Below, one piece after another: positions 1 through 8,793 of a DNA stretch of 64,000 nucleotides. The first letter of the stretch is position 1, and every line of letters begins with the position of its first letter. The DNA lies in the NCBI GenBank assembly GCA_002377695.1, contig DFQH01000007.1:304956-368955 (forward strand), in the 5' to 3' direction. A model generated the notes under the pieces. That model did no database searches and was not told the origin of the DNA. It saw nothing but the letters and a program-made list of their open reading frames with translations. A program made the translations under genes and the position numbers. The DNA is from Citromicrobium sp. UBA3494. GTDB taxonomy: Bacteria; Pseudomonadota; Alphaproteobacteria; Sphingomonadales; Sphingomonadaceae.

Positions 1-77
1 CCGCTGTCTGCCAGCGCTCGGGTAAAGGCCAGGCCGGCGGGCCCGGCCCCGACCACGATGATGTCGAAATCGTGCAT
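1..77 (-). CDS. FAD-dependent oxidoreductase, N-terminal fragment
   Basis: Only the first 25 or so codons lie in the window; the gene runs off the left edge. The N-terminus begins MHDFDIIVVGAGPAGLAF, a textbook Rossmann dinucleotide-binding motif (GxGPAG) preceded by a hydrophobic beta strand, as in FAD-dependent monooxygenases of the UbiH type. It is transcribed divergently from recQ. The flavin-binding start is directly visible. The UbiH-like substrate class is only an inference, because the catalytic part is outside the window. Confidence 0.75.
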   Translation of the reverse strand, partial: MHDFDIIVVGAGPAGLAFTRALADS

Positions 78-211
78 TGCTGTATCCCTGCATCGCATGT
101 TTCAGGCGGCGCTAGCGGGGCTGCGGCGCGCTGGCATTGCGCGAGATCAACTCGGGATTGTCGCGGGGTCAGCGCTTCTCTGGTCTCGTTCGATCTGGCA
201 TGGCCGCTAGC

Positions 212-2035
212 ATGACCGCCCAAACGCGCACCTCCGGCTCGATCGCCGAAGAAGCCCCGCAACTGCTGGACAAGCTGCACAAAGTCTTCGGCTTCCGCTC
301 GTTCCGCGGCGTGCAGCAGCAGGTCGTCGACCGGGTGATGGCGGGCCAGTCCACGCTGGCGGTGATGCCGACGGGCGCGGGCAAGTCGCTGACCTACCAG
401 CTGCCTGCCACGATGCTGGAGGGGACCTGCGTGGTCATCAGCCCGCTGATCGCGCTGATGCACGACCAGCTGCGCAGCGCGAGCGCCAACGGCATCCGCG
501 CCGCCACGCTGACCAGCGCGGACGAGAACCGCGCCGAGACGGTCCAGCGGCTACGCGCGGGCGAGCTCGATCTGCTGTATGTCGCGCCCGAACGCGCGAG
601 CCAGAGCCATTTCCGCGATCTGCTCTCGCAATGCCGCATATCGCTGTTCGCGATCGACGAAGCGCATTGCGTGTCCGAATGGGGGCACGACTTCAGGCCC
701 GACTACCGCCTGCTACGCCCGCTGATGGACCAGTTCGCCGATGTGCCGCGCCTCGCGCTGACTGCGACGGCGGATGCGCACACCCGGTCCGACATCCTGA
801 CCCAGCTCGGGATCGCACCCGAGGGGCTGATCGTCGCCGGGTTCGACCGTCCGAACATCCGTTACTCCATCCGCCCGCGCGATTCGCTGACGCAGCAGTT
901 GCGCCGCCTTCTCGCCGACAATCCCGGGCCGGGCATCGTCTACGCGCAGACCCGCGCCGCGACCGAGAGGCTGGCGGAGTCCCTGTCCGACGGGACGCGC
1001 GAAGTGCGCTGTTATCATGCGGGCCTGCCGCCCGAGGTGCGCGCTGCGAACCAGGCAGCGTTCGTCGCGAGCGAAAACATGGTGATCTGCGCCACGGTCG
1101 CCTTCGGCATGGGAATCGACAAGCCGGACGTGCGCTTCGTCGCGCATGCGGGGCTGCCGAAGTCGATCGAGTCCTACTATCAGGAAACAGGCAGGGCGGG
1201 GCGCGACGGCGACCCGTCGGCGGCGCATCTGTTCTGGGGCGCGGACGATTTCGCGCGGGCACGCATGCGGATCGCAGAGGTGGGCGAGGCGCGCCAGCAG
1301 GGCGAACGCACGCGGCTGGCGGCGCTGGGCGCGCTGGTCGAGACCGCAGGATGCCGCCGCGCGATCCTGCTGCGCCATTTCGGGGAGAACCCTCCCGAGA
1401 CCTGTGGCAATTGCGACAATTGCCTGAACCCGCCCAAATCGGTCGACGCTACGGTCGTGGCGCAGAAATATCTCTCCGCAGTGGCGCGCACGCGGCAGAT
1501 GTACGGCGCAGGCTATGTCGAGAGCATCCTCACCGGCCAGTCGAGCGAACGCAGCCGAGCACAGGGGCACGACAAGCTGTCGGTCTTCGGGATCGTCGAG
1601 GGCGAGGAAGCCGCGCTGCTCAAGCCCGTCCACCGCGCGCTGCTGGTGCGCGGGGCCTTGCTGCCGACCGAGCATGGCGGAATGATGCTGGGCCCGGAAG
1701 CGCGCGGGTTCCTCAAGGGGGAGGAGCCGCTCGATCTGGTCATCCCGCCAAAGCGGAGCGGCGGCAGGGGCCGCGGCCGCGGGGGCGGATCGGGCCAGGC
1801 ACTCAACCCCGTGGGCGATCCGCTGTTCGATGCCTTGCGCGAATTGCGGCGCGATCTGGCGAAGGAAAACCAGGTCCCGCCTTACGTCATCTTCCACGAT
1901 TCGGTGCTGCGCGACATGGCCGGGCTGCGTCCGCGGACACTCGCCCTGCTGGGCGAGCTGCCGGGTATCGGGGCGAAGAAGCTGGAAGCCTATGGCGACG
2001 CTTTCCTGGAAGTCATTCGGCAGTACGAGCGGTAG
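212..2035 (+). CDS. recQ: ATP-dependent DNA helicase RecQ
   Basis: Superfamily 2 3'-5' DNA helicase of recombination and repair. The protein is about 607 residues from the chosen ATG, the usual RecQ length. Visible in order are Walker A (PTGAGKS, near residue 57), the DEAH box followed by CVSEWGHDFRPDY, helicase motifs V/VI (FGMGIDKPDVR and QETGRAGRDG), a four-cysteine zinc site ending CGNCDNC, an RQC region, a Gly/Arg-rich linker and a C-terminal HRDC domain (from about residue 535). The ATG at 212 was chosen because upstream residues do not look conserved; an in-frame ATG at 200 and a TTG at 137 are possible. No good ribosome binding site decides between them. Confidence 0.95.
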   Translation: MTAQTRTSGSIAEEAPQLLDKLHKVFGFRSFRGVQQQVVDRVMAGQSTLAVMPTGAGKSLTYQLPATMLEGTCVVISPLIALMHDQLRSASANGIRAATLTSADENRAETVQRLRAGELDLLYVAPERASQSHFRDLLSQCRISLFAIDEAHCVSEWGHDFRPDYRLLRPLMDQFADVPRLALTATADAHTRSDILTQLGIAPEGLIVAGFDRPNIRYSIRPRDSLTQQLRRLLADNPGPGIVYAQTRAATERLAESLSDGTREVRCYHAGLPPEVRAANQAAFVASENMVICATVAFGMGIDKPDVRFVAHAGLPKSIESYYQETGRAGRDGDPSAAHLFWGADDFARARMRIAEVGEARQQGERTRLAALGALVETAGCRRAILLRHFGENPPETCGNCDNCLNPPKSVDATVVAQKYLSAVARTRQMYGAGYVESILTGQSSERSRAQGHDKLSVFGIVEGEEAALLKPVHRALLVRGALLPTEHGGMMLGPEARGFLKGEEPLDLVIPPKRSGGRGRGRGGGSGQALNPVGDPLFDALRELRRDLAKENQVPPYVIFHDSVLRDMAGLRPRTLALLGELPGIGAKKLEAYGDAFLEVIRQYER

Positions 2036-2119
2036 TGCTCTCTGGGTGCGGATCAGCGTAGTCCGACGACGATGGCCGTTGGATGATGCCATTCCGGAAC
2101 CATCCACTCCAAAATTGAT

Positions 2120-2138
2120 AATGCGAGTTAGTCGCATT
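2120..2138 (+). promoter_or_regulatory. Fur-type iron box
   Basis: A perfect inverted repeat, AATGCGA-GTTAG-TCGCATT, lies 60 bases before the start of the 137-residue gene. Its 19-bp length, A/T-flanked arms and TGCGA...TCGCA core match the Fur boxes known before iron-responsive genes in many proteobacteria. The inverted repeat is directly visible; control by Fur is inferred. Confidence 0.65.
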
Positions 2139-2197
2139 TACATGCGCAGCGAGGGGCGCTAGGACTGTCTCATCACAACCAGGGACACGCACTCGCC

Positions 2198-2611
2198 ATG
2201 GCTTTCGATCTCGCTCTGCTGACCAGCACCCCCGATATCCGCACTGTCTCCCCCGTTCATGCGCGGCTCGTCCGCGCACTGCGGTACACGCATATCGCAC
2301 GCAGGGGCCGCAGCTTCTGTTGCGACGATCTGGCCGAGCAGCTGGGCGCGCCGCTGGCGGTGCATGCCTTTCTCGTTTTCCTGGACGAGGCCGGGCGAGC
2401 CTGGCCCGAGCCGATCTCGCTCAACCCGCCATGCCAGGCGCGCATGAGCTACGACGAGATGCTGCTGGTGGATTGCGCCACCGCCGCGGCGAAGAACGAA
2501 CGCGAAGCCTTCGACGATTTTCTGCGCGACATGCTCGATGCATCCGCCCGGCGTGGCCTGTGGAATGCTGCGCGCCGGCTGATGATGCGCATGGTGGTCG
2601 TGCAGCAATAG
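2198..2611 (+). CDS. Conserved-looking small protein of unknown function, probably iron-regulated
   Basis: A 137-residue soluble protein with no signal peptide or membrane segment. It has a cysteine pair (CC near residue 42) and further Cys at about 80 and 91. The C-terminal half looks helical (MSYDEMLLVDCATAAAK, then a FDDFLRDML segment and RRLMMRM). I do not recognise a named family. It stands alone downstream of recQ and directly behind a 19-bp Fur-type palindrome, so expression under iron limitation is likely. A role in iron economy or sensing would fit the cysteines but is speculation. The ATG at 2198 follows only a weak ribosome binding site. Confidence 0.7.
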   Translation: MAFDLALLTSTPDIRTVSPVHARLVRALRYTHIARRGRSFCCDDLAEQLGAPLAVHAFLVFLDEAGRAWPEPISLNPPCQARMSYDEMLLVDCATAAAKNEREAFDDFLRDMLDASARRGLWNAARRLMMRMVVVQQ

Positions 2612-2708
2612 CCGCCAGCGCGCTCCGGCGCTGCCAGACAGGGCCGGATTTACCCCACGGTAACCATCGCAGGCCTAGACCGGCCCCATGCGAAGGGGCC
2701 CTGGCGCA

Positions 2709-3728
2709 GTGAAACTGATTATCCAGATACCGTGCTTGAACGAGGAAGAGACTCTTCCTCAGACGCTGGTCGATCTGCCGCGTCAGATCCCGGGGATCGA
2801 CAAGGTCGAAATCCTCATCATCGATGACGGATCGAGCGACCGCACGGTCGAGGTCGCACGCCGCTTCGGGGTGCACCATATCGTGCGCAACGGTACCAAT
2901 CGCGGCCTTGCGCGCAGCTTCTCGCGCGGGATCGAGGAGGCGCTGCGGCAGGGTGCGGACATCATCGTCAACACCGATGGCGACAACCAGTATCGTGGCG
3001 CGGATATTGCCAAGCTGGTCGCGCCCATCGTCGCGGGTGAGGCCGACATCGTGATCGGCGACCGGCAGACGCAGGCAATCGCCCATTTCTCTCGCGGGAA
3101 GAAGCTGCTGCAGCGGCTGGGCAGCTATGCCGTCTCCACGCTTGCGGGAACGCGCGTGCCCGATGCCGTATCGGGCTTTCGCGCCATCAGCCGAGAGGCG
3201 GCGATCAAGACCAATATCGTCTCCCCCTTCAGCTACACGATCGAAACCGTGCTGCAGGCGGGCCGCAGGAAGATGACCATCCGGTCCGTTCCCGTGGCCA
3301 CCAATGCGAAGACGCGCGAAAGCCGCCTGTTCACCAATATCCCGAATTTCGTGACCCGCCAGCTAAAGACGCTGCTGCAGATGTACGTGATGTATTCGCC
3401 GCTGCGCGCCTTCAGCTCGCTGGGGCTGGTGCTCGCGCTGGTGGGCATCGCGCCGATCCTGCGCTTCGTGTGGTTCTACGCGACCGGTGACGGCTCGGGA
3501 CATCTGCAATCGCTGGTGCTGGGCGGCGTATTGTGCGTGATGGCTTTCATCGCCTTCACCGCCGGGCTTCTGGCGGACGTGGTCAGCCGCAACCGCCAGC
3601 TGCTGGAGCTGACGCTGGAGAAGGTCCGGCGGCTGGAGCTGGCGCTGGACGAGCCGGACAGCGAACCCGCGCCAGTGCCCGAAGCGGGCGACACCCCGCC
3701 GCCCGTTGCGCTGCGCGCAAAGGGCTGA
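2709..3728 (+). CDS. GT2 family glycosyltransferase, polyprenyl-phosphate sugar synthase type (GtrB/DPM1-like)
   Basis: Predicted to transfer a sugar from a nucleotide donor to undecaprenyl phosphate at the cytoplasmic membrane face. The N-terminus shows the GT-A start KLIIQIPCLNEEETLPQTL, IIDDGSSDRT and the DGDNQY donor/metal motif. Two membrane segments follow around residues 240-260 and 275-300, then a short charged tail, as in GtrB and ArnC relatives. The GTG at 2709 was preferred over the ATG at 2688 because AAGGGG sits ten bases before it and the homologous core begins there. The next gene starts four bases after this stop, so these are co-transcribed. Confidence 0.88.
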   Translation: MKLIIQIPCLNEEETLPQTLVDLPRQIPGIDKVEILIIDDGSSDRTVEVARRFGVHHIVRNGTNRGLARSFSRGIEEALRQGADIIVNTDGDNQYRGADIAKLVAPIVAGEADIVIGDRQTQAIAHFSRGKKLLQRLGSYAVSTLAGTRVPDAVSGFRAISREAAIKTNIVSPFSYTIETVLQAGRRKMTIRSVPVATNAKTRESRLFTNIPNFVTRQLKTLLQMYVMYSPLRAFSSLGLVLALVGIAPILRFVWFYATGDGSGHLQSLVLGGVLCVMAFIAFTAGLLADVVSRNRQLLELTLEKVRRLELALDEPDSEPAPVPEAGDTPPPVALRAKG

Positions 3729-3731
3729 GCC

Positions 3732-5405
3732 TTGACCGGAACCGCCGCCGATGTTCCAGCGCCTGCGAAGGCGGGCTCTCTTTTCGCCGGACGCGAGCGT
3801 GCGATTGCTTATGCCGCGCTCGCCTTCGTGGGCGTGCTGCAGGCCATCCTGCTGACGCACAAGGGCATCAATTGGGACGAGTTTTTCCACCTCACCGAAA
3901 TCTACCGTTTCCGGGCAGGCACGCTCACCCATCCGCTGCAGACCTTCTGGGTGCGCCCTTTGAGCTGGGTTGCCGACACGGGTGGCACCTCGGTCGACCA
4001 GATCATCCTGGTCCGCTCCTTCATGCTGCTGGCTGCCTTTGCGACCGCCGCCGGGATTTTCGCAATCGCCCGCCGCTTCGCCGGGACGACCCCCGCGCTG
4101 CTATGCGCGATGGCTTACCTCACCGCCGGCTATGTCTTCACGCAGGCCTTTGCCTATCGCGCCGATCCGCTGGCGGCGGCGTGCCTCGTCTGGGTGATGT
4201 GGATTGCCGGGGCGGAGCGGCTTTCGTGGAGCAAGGTAGCGCTGGGTGCCGGGCTGACCGCGCTCGCCGGGCTGTTCACGATCAAAAGCGCTTTCTGGGT
4301 GATCCCGATAGGCGGCTACGCGCTGTGGGCGTTGTGGCCCATGGGCCGCGCACAGCAGGTCGCGCGCATCCTCCGGCTGGCGGTGCTGGCCGGCGGCGGC
4401 GCGGCACTGTTCGCCATCGCGCTTGCGCTGCACGGGGCGGGCTTGCCCATCGACACCGCAGAAGCTTCGGCCAGGGGGCTGGGGTCTGCCGGATCGGTCG
4501 TCTTTTCCGAAGGGCTCTTTCCGCAGGGCCGGTTCCTGCTGCGGCAGATCGCCATGGGCTTGCCCTTCGCCGCGCTTGCGCTGCTGGCGGTCCGCGAATG
4601 GCGGCGGGAAGAGCCATCGTGGCGCGGGCTGATCCTGCTGGCCGGGCTGTATGGAATGCTGCTGAGCCTGGTGGTCTATCGCAACGCCTACCCGTATTTC
4701 TATGTCTTCCTTCTGCCGCCGGTCGCCATCGCGCTCGCGCCGATCCTGCGGCAGGCGACGGCGCGGGGATCGGCACCGCTTTACGCGATGATCTTCGCCG
4801 CCAATGCCGCGATCCTGTTCATGCTGGATCCCGCAGAGCCGCTGCCCAACCAGCGCATCGTGCAGCAAGGCGTGCGCGAGGTCTTCCCGCAGCCCGTCAC
4901 CTATATCGATTTCAGCGGGCATATCGGCGATTATCCGCGCGCGGTCGATTTCATGACCTCGGGCTGGGGGCTCAAGAAATACCGGGAGCGGGGCGTGGCC
5001 GAAATCAGCGAGAAGGCGCAGGCCGAACCCATTCCCTTCCTGCTCGACAATCACTGGGTGCTGACCGCCGCGATCACCGGGCAGGCCGCGCCCGAAGAAC
5101 TGCTGCCCGAAGACGCGCGCTTCATCCGCGAGAATTACGTCCACCACTGGGGCCCGCTTTTCGTTGCGGGCAAGCATGTTATGCCCGGAAGCTCGACAAT
5201 TCGCATCGAGGTGCCGGGGCCCTATACGGTTGAGGGCAGCCCCCTGCGGATCGCCGGGCGCGATGTCGCCGTTGGTGAGGCTCTCAGCCTGCCGCGCGGC
5301 GACTATCGCGTTGTCGCTCAGGACGCGGCGACCCTGCGCTGGGGCGACCATCTGCTCCGGCCGGCCATCGCGCCGCCGGGCGGCATGATGATGTCGGACT
5401 ACTAG
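3732..5405 (+). CDS. Multi-pass membrane glycosyltransferase-like protein (GT-C fold, ArnT/PMT type)
   Basis: A 557-residue protein with about ten hydrophobic segments in the first 370 residues and a soluble periplasmic C-terminal part. The first loop contains GINWDEFFHLTEIYRF; an acidic residue pair in that position is the catalytic signature of GT-C transferases that take sugars from polyprenyl-phosphate donors. The start is a TTG at 3732, three bases after the preceding stop. Together with the upstream GT2 enzyme it forms a plausible donor-maker/donor-user pair that decorates a surface molecule. The acceptor cannot be read from the sequence. Confidence 0.72.
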   Translation: MTGTAADVPAPAKAGSLFAGRERAIAYAALAFVGVLQAILLTHKGINWDEFFHLTEIYRFRAGTLTHPLQTFWVRPLSWVADTGGTSVDQIILVRSFMLLAAFATAAGIFAIARRFAGTTPALLCAMAYLTAGYVFTQAFAYRADPLAAACLVWVMWIAGAERLSWSKVALGAGLTALAGLFTIKSAFWVIPIGGYALWALWPMGRAQQVARILRLAVLAGGGAALFAIALALHGAGLPIDTAEASARGLGSAGSVVFSEGLFPQGRFLLRQIAMGLPFAALALLAVREWRREEPSWRGLILLAGLYGMLLSLVVYRNAYPYFYVFLLPPVAIALAPILRQATARGSAPLYAMIFAANAAILFMLDPAEPLPNQRIVQQGVREVFPQPVTYIDFSGHIGDYPRAVDFMTSGWGLKKYRERGVAEISEKAQAEPIPFLLDNHWVLTAAITGQAAPEELLPEDARFIRENYVHHWGPLFVAGKHVMPGSSTIRIEVPGPYTVEGSPLRIAGRDVAVGEALSLPRGDYRVVAQDAATLRWGDHLLRPAIAPPGGMMMSDY

Positions 5406-5407
5406 CC

Positions 5408-6322
5408 GTGAAGCCGCTCGCCCAATCCGATTTCGTGGCTGACAGAGGGATCGCTGGCCGGGTCGCCGCACGGCTGGTGCCTGCGGTGAGGGCGACGCGC
5501 GGCTTCTTCGCGCGTCGGCGCAAGCTTGCGATGGCCATTGCGAGCATCCTGTTCGTCGGCGGCCTCGCGTGGGCGGTCGACAGCGCGGGCATCGCGCTGG
5601 CGCGGATCGAGGGACAATGGTTGGTCGCGGCCCTTGCGCTCGGTTTCGTGGGCGTGATCCTCAACGGGTTCGAACTCAGCCGCTGCGCCGGGGCACTGGG
5701 CAAGAAAGTCCCCGCGCCAGAGGCGATCAACCTTTCCAGCGTGGGCATCCTGTCCAACCTGTTGCCGATCCCGGCAAGTGCGCTGGTGCGCGGCGGTGCG
5801 CTGATGGCGACCGGTGCCACGCTGGCGCAAAGCGGACGCATCCTGCTTTACGTGGGCCTGCTGCGGGTGTCGGTGGCTGGAGCGATCACCGGCCTTGCGC
5901 TGATCTCCGGCCCGTTCGGCTGGCCGGTCGTTGCGGGCAGTTGCCTGGCGAGCGCGATCCTGTTCGCGCTGATCGCACAGGTTGGCGGTATCATATCGGC
6001 CTTGCGCCTGCTTGGATTGCGCATCGCCATGCTGGCGGGAATCGCGATGCAGCTGTGGTTCTGTTTCCATGCGCTGGGCACAGACGCGGGCCTGAGCGAT
6101 GCCGCGCTTCAGTCGATTGCGCCCGTGGTGGGGTCCGCCGTCGGCATCGTGCCGGGCGGGCTGGGCGTGTCAGAGGCGATCGGGGCTGCGCTGGCTCTGC
6201 TGGTCAACGGGTCGTCCGCGATGGCTTTCGCCGCGCTCGCGCTCAATCGGCTGGTGGGATACGCCTGCGCCGGGCTGACCGTGCTGGCATTCCAGGCCCG
6301 GAGGGCCTTTATCCGGAAATAG
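5408..6322 (+). CDS. UPF0104/YbhN-type membrane protein (lysylphosphatidylglycerol synthase TM-like)
   Basis: A 304-residue integral membrane protein with about eight transmembrane segments. It carries the family pattern ELSRCAGALG, then SVGILSNLLPIPASALVRG, and a late GIVPGGLGVSEAIGA loop typical of the UPF0104/AglD/YbhN superfamily. Members sit beside polyprenyl-linked glycosyltransferases and are suspected to move or handle lipid-linked substrates. The start is a GTG two bases after the preceding stop, making this the third gene of the glycosylation operon. The family is fairly clear; transport function is inference from context. Confidence 0.78.
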   Translation: MKPLAQSDFVADRGIAGRVAARLVPAVRATRGFFARRRKLAMAIASILFVGGLAWAVDSAGIALARIEGQWLVAALALGFVGVILNGFELSRCAGALGKKVPAPEAINLSSVGILSNLLPIPASALVRGGALMATGATLAQSGRILLYVGLLRVSVAGAITGLALISGPFGWPVVAGSCLASAILFALIAQVGGIISALRLLGLRIAMLAGIAMQLWFCFHALGTDAGLSDAALQSIAPVVGSAVGIVPGGLGVSEAIGAALALLVNGSSAMAFAALALNRLVGYACAGLTVLAFQARRAFIRK

Positions 6323-6325
6323 TGT

Positions 6326-7429
6326 TCAGGCTGCCGAGCGGCGGATGGCGGGGAGCTTTTGTTCCCACGCCAGCGCGTGTTCGATGATGGTATCCAGCCG
6401 GTCGTGCCGGGGCGTCCACGGCACGGTTGCGCGCAACAGCGAACTGTCGGCGACCAGCCTGGCCGGGTCGCCCTCGCGCCGTCCGGCGAAGATACGCTCG
6501 ATCCGCCCGCCGGTTACCCGATCCACCGCATCGAGTACTTCGAGCACCGAGAAACCGCGCCCGTAGCCGCAGTTCATCGTCAGCGAGCGTTCGGGCTCGG
6601 CCATCAGCGCGTCGAGCGCGAGCACGTGAGCCTGCGCCAGATCGCTGACATGGATGTAATCGCGCACGCCGGTCCCGTCGGGCGTGTCGTAATCGGTGCC
6701 AAAGATGCTCACCGCATCCCGCTTGCCCAGCGCCGCTTCCACTGCGACCTTGATGAGGTGCGTGGCCCCGGCGGTCGACTGGCCGGTGCGCGCCAGCGGG
6801 TCCGCGCCCGCGACGTTGAAGTACCGCAGCGCGCAGAAATTGATCGGGTGGGCGTTGGCCGCGTCCGCAAGCATCTGCTCGGTCATCAGCTTGGACCAGC
6901 CATAGGGATTGATCGGCTGCGTGGGCGTCTGCTCGGTCACCGGCGACACTTCGGGCACGCCGTAGGTCGCTGCGGTGGAGCTGAACAGGATATGCGGAAC
7001 GCCCGCGTTTACCGCCGCCTCGATCAGGCCGCGGCTCTTGCCGGTGTTGTTCTCGTAGTACCACAGCGGCTTGGCGACCGATTCCGGCACGATGATCGAG
7101 CCCGCGAAATGCATGATCGCACCCGCGCCTTCGCCCATGCCCTGCTCGGCGAAGATCCGCGCGAGCAGGCCGGTATCGGCGATATCGCCATGGTAGAAGG
7201 GCACGTCCTCGGGAACGGCGAAGCGGAACCCTGTGCTGAGGTTATCGACCACCACAGCCTTGCGGCCCGCGTCGCGCAGCGCGTGGACCGCATGGCTGCC
7301 GATATAGCCTGCACCACCGGTAACCAGGATGGGCGCGGTGGCGGCGGGGCCGATGCTCGCAATGCGCATAGTGCCCGCGCTCGCGCGAGGCGTGCCGGGG
7401 GCAGGAGCGGAGGGCCGTTCGCCTTGCAT
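6326..7429 (-). CDS. galE: UDP-glucose 4-epimerase
   Basis: Interconverts UDP-glucose and UDP-galactose in the cytoplasm. The Rossmann motif ILVTGGAGYIGSHAV starts near residue 34. SSTAATYG carries the catalytic-site Ser/Thr region, and NPYGWSKLMTE supplies the YxxxK tyrosine and lysine. RYFNVAGADP and GTDYDTPDGTGVRDYIHV are typical GalE blocks. The ATG at 7429 is supported by an AAGGAGG four bases upstream, which gives an N-terminal extension of about 30 residues; an internal ATG at 7369 lacks a ribosome site. It converges tail to tail with the glycosylation genes, three bases from their end, and probably supplies their sugar nucleotide. Confidence 0.93.
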   Translation of the reverse strand: MQGERPSAPAPGTPRASAGTMRIASIGPAATAPILVTGGAGYIGSHAVHALRDAGRKAVVVDNLSTGFRFAVPEDVPFYHGDIADTGLLARIFAEQGMGEGAGAIMHFAGSIIVPESVAKPLWYYENNTGKSRGLIEAAVNAGVPHILFSSTAATYGVPEVSPVTEQTPTQPINPYGWSKLMTEQMLADAANAHPINFCALRYFNVAGADPLARTGQSTAGATHLIKVAVEAALGKRDAVSIFGTDYDTPDGTGVRDYIHVSDLAQAHVLALDALMAEPERSLTMNCGYGRGFSVLEVLDAVDRVTGGRIERIFAGRREGDPARLVADSSLLRATVPWTPRHDRLDTIIEHALAWEQKLPAIRRSAA

Positions 7430-7497
7430 GCACCCTCCTTACGCCGATACCTCTTTCCAAGAATTTAAGGCGGCGCGCGAAAGGCGCCGATGGCCTG

Positions 7498-8472
7498 TCA
7501 GGCCCGGGCCAGGTCTCCCGCATCCGCGACCACGACATTGCTGGTCCCTTCCAGAACCGCGCGTTCGTGCGCCAGGTCGGCGGCCCGCATGGCGAGCGAC
7601 GGATTGGCGAAATCGAACACGTGGGCCACGCCGATATGCATGTCGATCATGCCCAGCGCCTCGTTGGAAAACTTGTCGTGCCAGCGGCGCGCGGAGAGAT
7701 CGGCGATGCTTTGTTCCAGCACCGCGCGGAACTGCGAAATGGTGATCCCGCGCGCCATCATGACGAACTCCGAACCGGACTTGCGCGCGCTGTAGCATTC
7801 GCCCTTCGTCGCGTAGGAGAGCGTGGTCGCAACGCGTTCGAGCAGGCGCTGCGCGGTGCGCATGCCGTGGCTTTGCACGATCTTCTCGATCCGGCTGACC
7901 GAACAGATCGCTACCGAGAGCGGCTCCACCTCGTTGCGCGCGATGCGGTAGTTGCGCTCCAGCTCATCTTCGAAACTCGCGCGGTCGGGCAGGGCCAGAT
8001 CGAAGGCCTTGCCGACCCCTTCGGGCGCCTGGCCCGCGTCGTCGTCGCGGTGACGCCGGTTCGGCAGCTCGCCGCGGGCTTCCTCGCGCGGTACGGTCTG
8101 GCGCCCTTCGACCCGGTCGACCCGGTCGGCCACGAAGCCGAGGCCCTCGGCGATCTGGTCCATCCGGCTGGCGAGACGCGCGAAGGCATCCTCCGCCATC
8201 ACCGGCGCGGCTGGCGCGCCCCGAGCTTCGTGGATGGAAACGATATTGCCTTGCACCCCCTCCGGCGAGGAATAGGTCCGCCAGAAGGCCTTTATCAGGC
8301 TTTCGAGCGTGAGCCCTTCGCCGCTTTCCACGATGATATCCGCGATCCGCGCCATCGTTTCGTGGATCTGGCCGTCGCCGGTCGTTTGGCCCCGGGAAAA
8401 CGTGTCGGGTACCGACGCGAGCATTGGCGCTTCGTGGTTAATCCGTTCGGCGGCTCCGAATGTGTGTTGCAT
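7498..8472 (-). CDS. Degenerate GGDEF-domain protein
   Basis: A 324-residue cytoplasmic protein. Residues 1-130 are helical and rich in Ala/Arg/Asp without a recognised domain. Residues 165-320 have the layout of a diguanylate cyclase (DRASFEDELERNYRIAR, then SVAICSVSRIEKI). The signature loop reads RKSGSEFVMMA where active enzymes have GG(D/E)EF, and the usual metal-binding Asp in strand 1 appears lost. It is therefore probably catalytically dead and acts as a c-di-GMP or GTP sensor, or as a scaffold. The start at 8472 follows a GGGGGAAG ribosome site. It diverges from the LuxR-type gene at 8794. Confidence 0.78.
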   Translation of the reverse strand: MQHTFGAAERINHEAPMLASVPDTFSRGQTTGDGQIHETMARIADIIVESGEGLTLESLIKAFWRTYSSPEGVQGNIVSIHEARGAPAAPVMAEDAFARLASRMDQIAEGLGFVADRVDRVEGRQTVPREEARGELPNRRHRDDDAGQAPEGVGKAFDLALPDRASFEDELERNYRIARNEVEPLSVAICSVSRIEKIVQSHGMRTAQRLLERVATTLSYATKGECYSARKSGSEFVMMARGITISQFRAVLEQSIADLSARRWHDKFSNEALGMIDMHIGVAHVFDFANPSLAMRAADLAHERAVLEGTSNVVVADAGDLARA

Positions 8473-8793
8473 GTTACTTCCCCCTGAAGATCAGAACGAC
8501 AGGGCGGGGCGCCTTTTTAGATGTGCTTCGAAAGGATGGATCGAAACCGGCGATTGACGGAGTGCCCTGTCGGCGAAGAGGGCTCTTCGCGCCCGCCATC
8601 AAACGCGGGCAATTCTCATCCGAAACGGATCCACCGCCGACGCAAGGATACGTAGGCAGCGCCGGGGCCGCTTACGAAGGCGGCCCGGAAGAATAGCTCC
8701 ACATTGGTAGTACCTCGTATTTCTGCGAGCCGCATAAACGCGGATGCTCCGAAGCGAGGGCCAGCCACGGCCCGGCTACGGGGGAATGGGAAG
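8473..8793. other. Divergent intergenic region
   Basis: 321 bases between the GGDEF-like gene (minus) and the LuxR-type regulator (plus), so it must hold both promoters. The only strong structure is the palindrome at 8573-8590. No convincing -35/-10 pair, small gene or RNA was seen; short frames here lack ribosome sites and coding bias. Confidence 0.5.
8573..8590. promoter_or_regulatory. Perfect palindrome GCGAAGAG-GG-CTCTTCGC
   Basis: An 8-2-8 inverted repeat in the divergent region between two regulatory genes. With a two-base centre and no following T run it looks more like a protein-binding site than a terminator. The binding protein is unknown; the adjacent LuxR-type protein is one candidate. 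Confidence 0.4.

Noticed and set aside
3533..5233. A 566-codon alternative frame over the GT-C-like gene
   Set aside because: It is Arg/Pro/Ala-rich without membrane segments, whereas the frame starting at 3732 has clear helices and a family motif.
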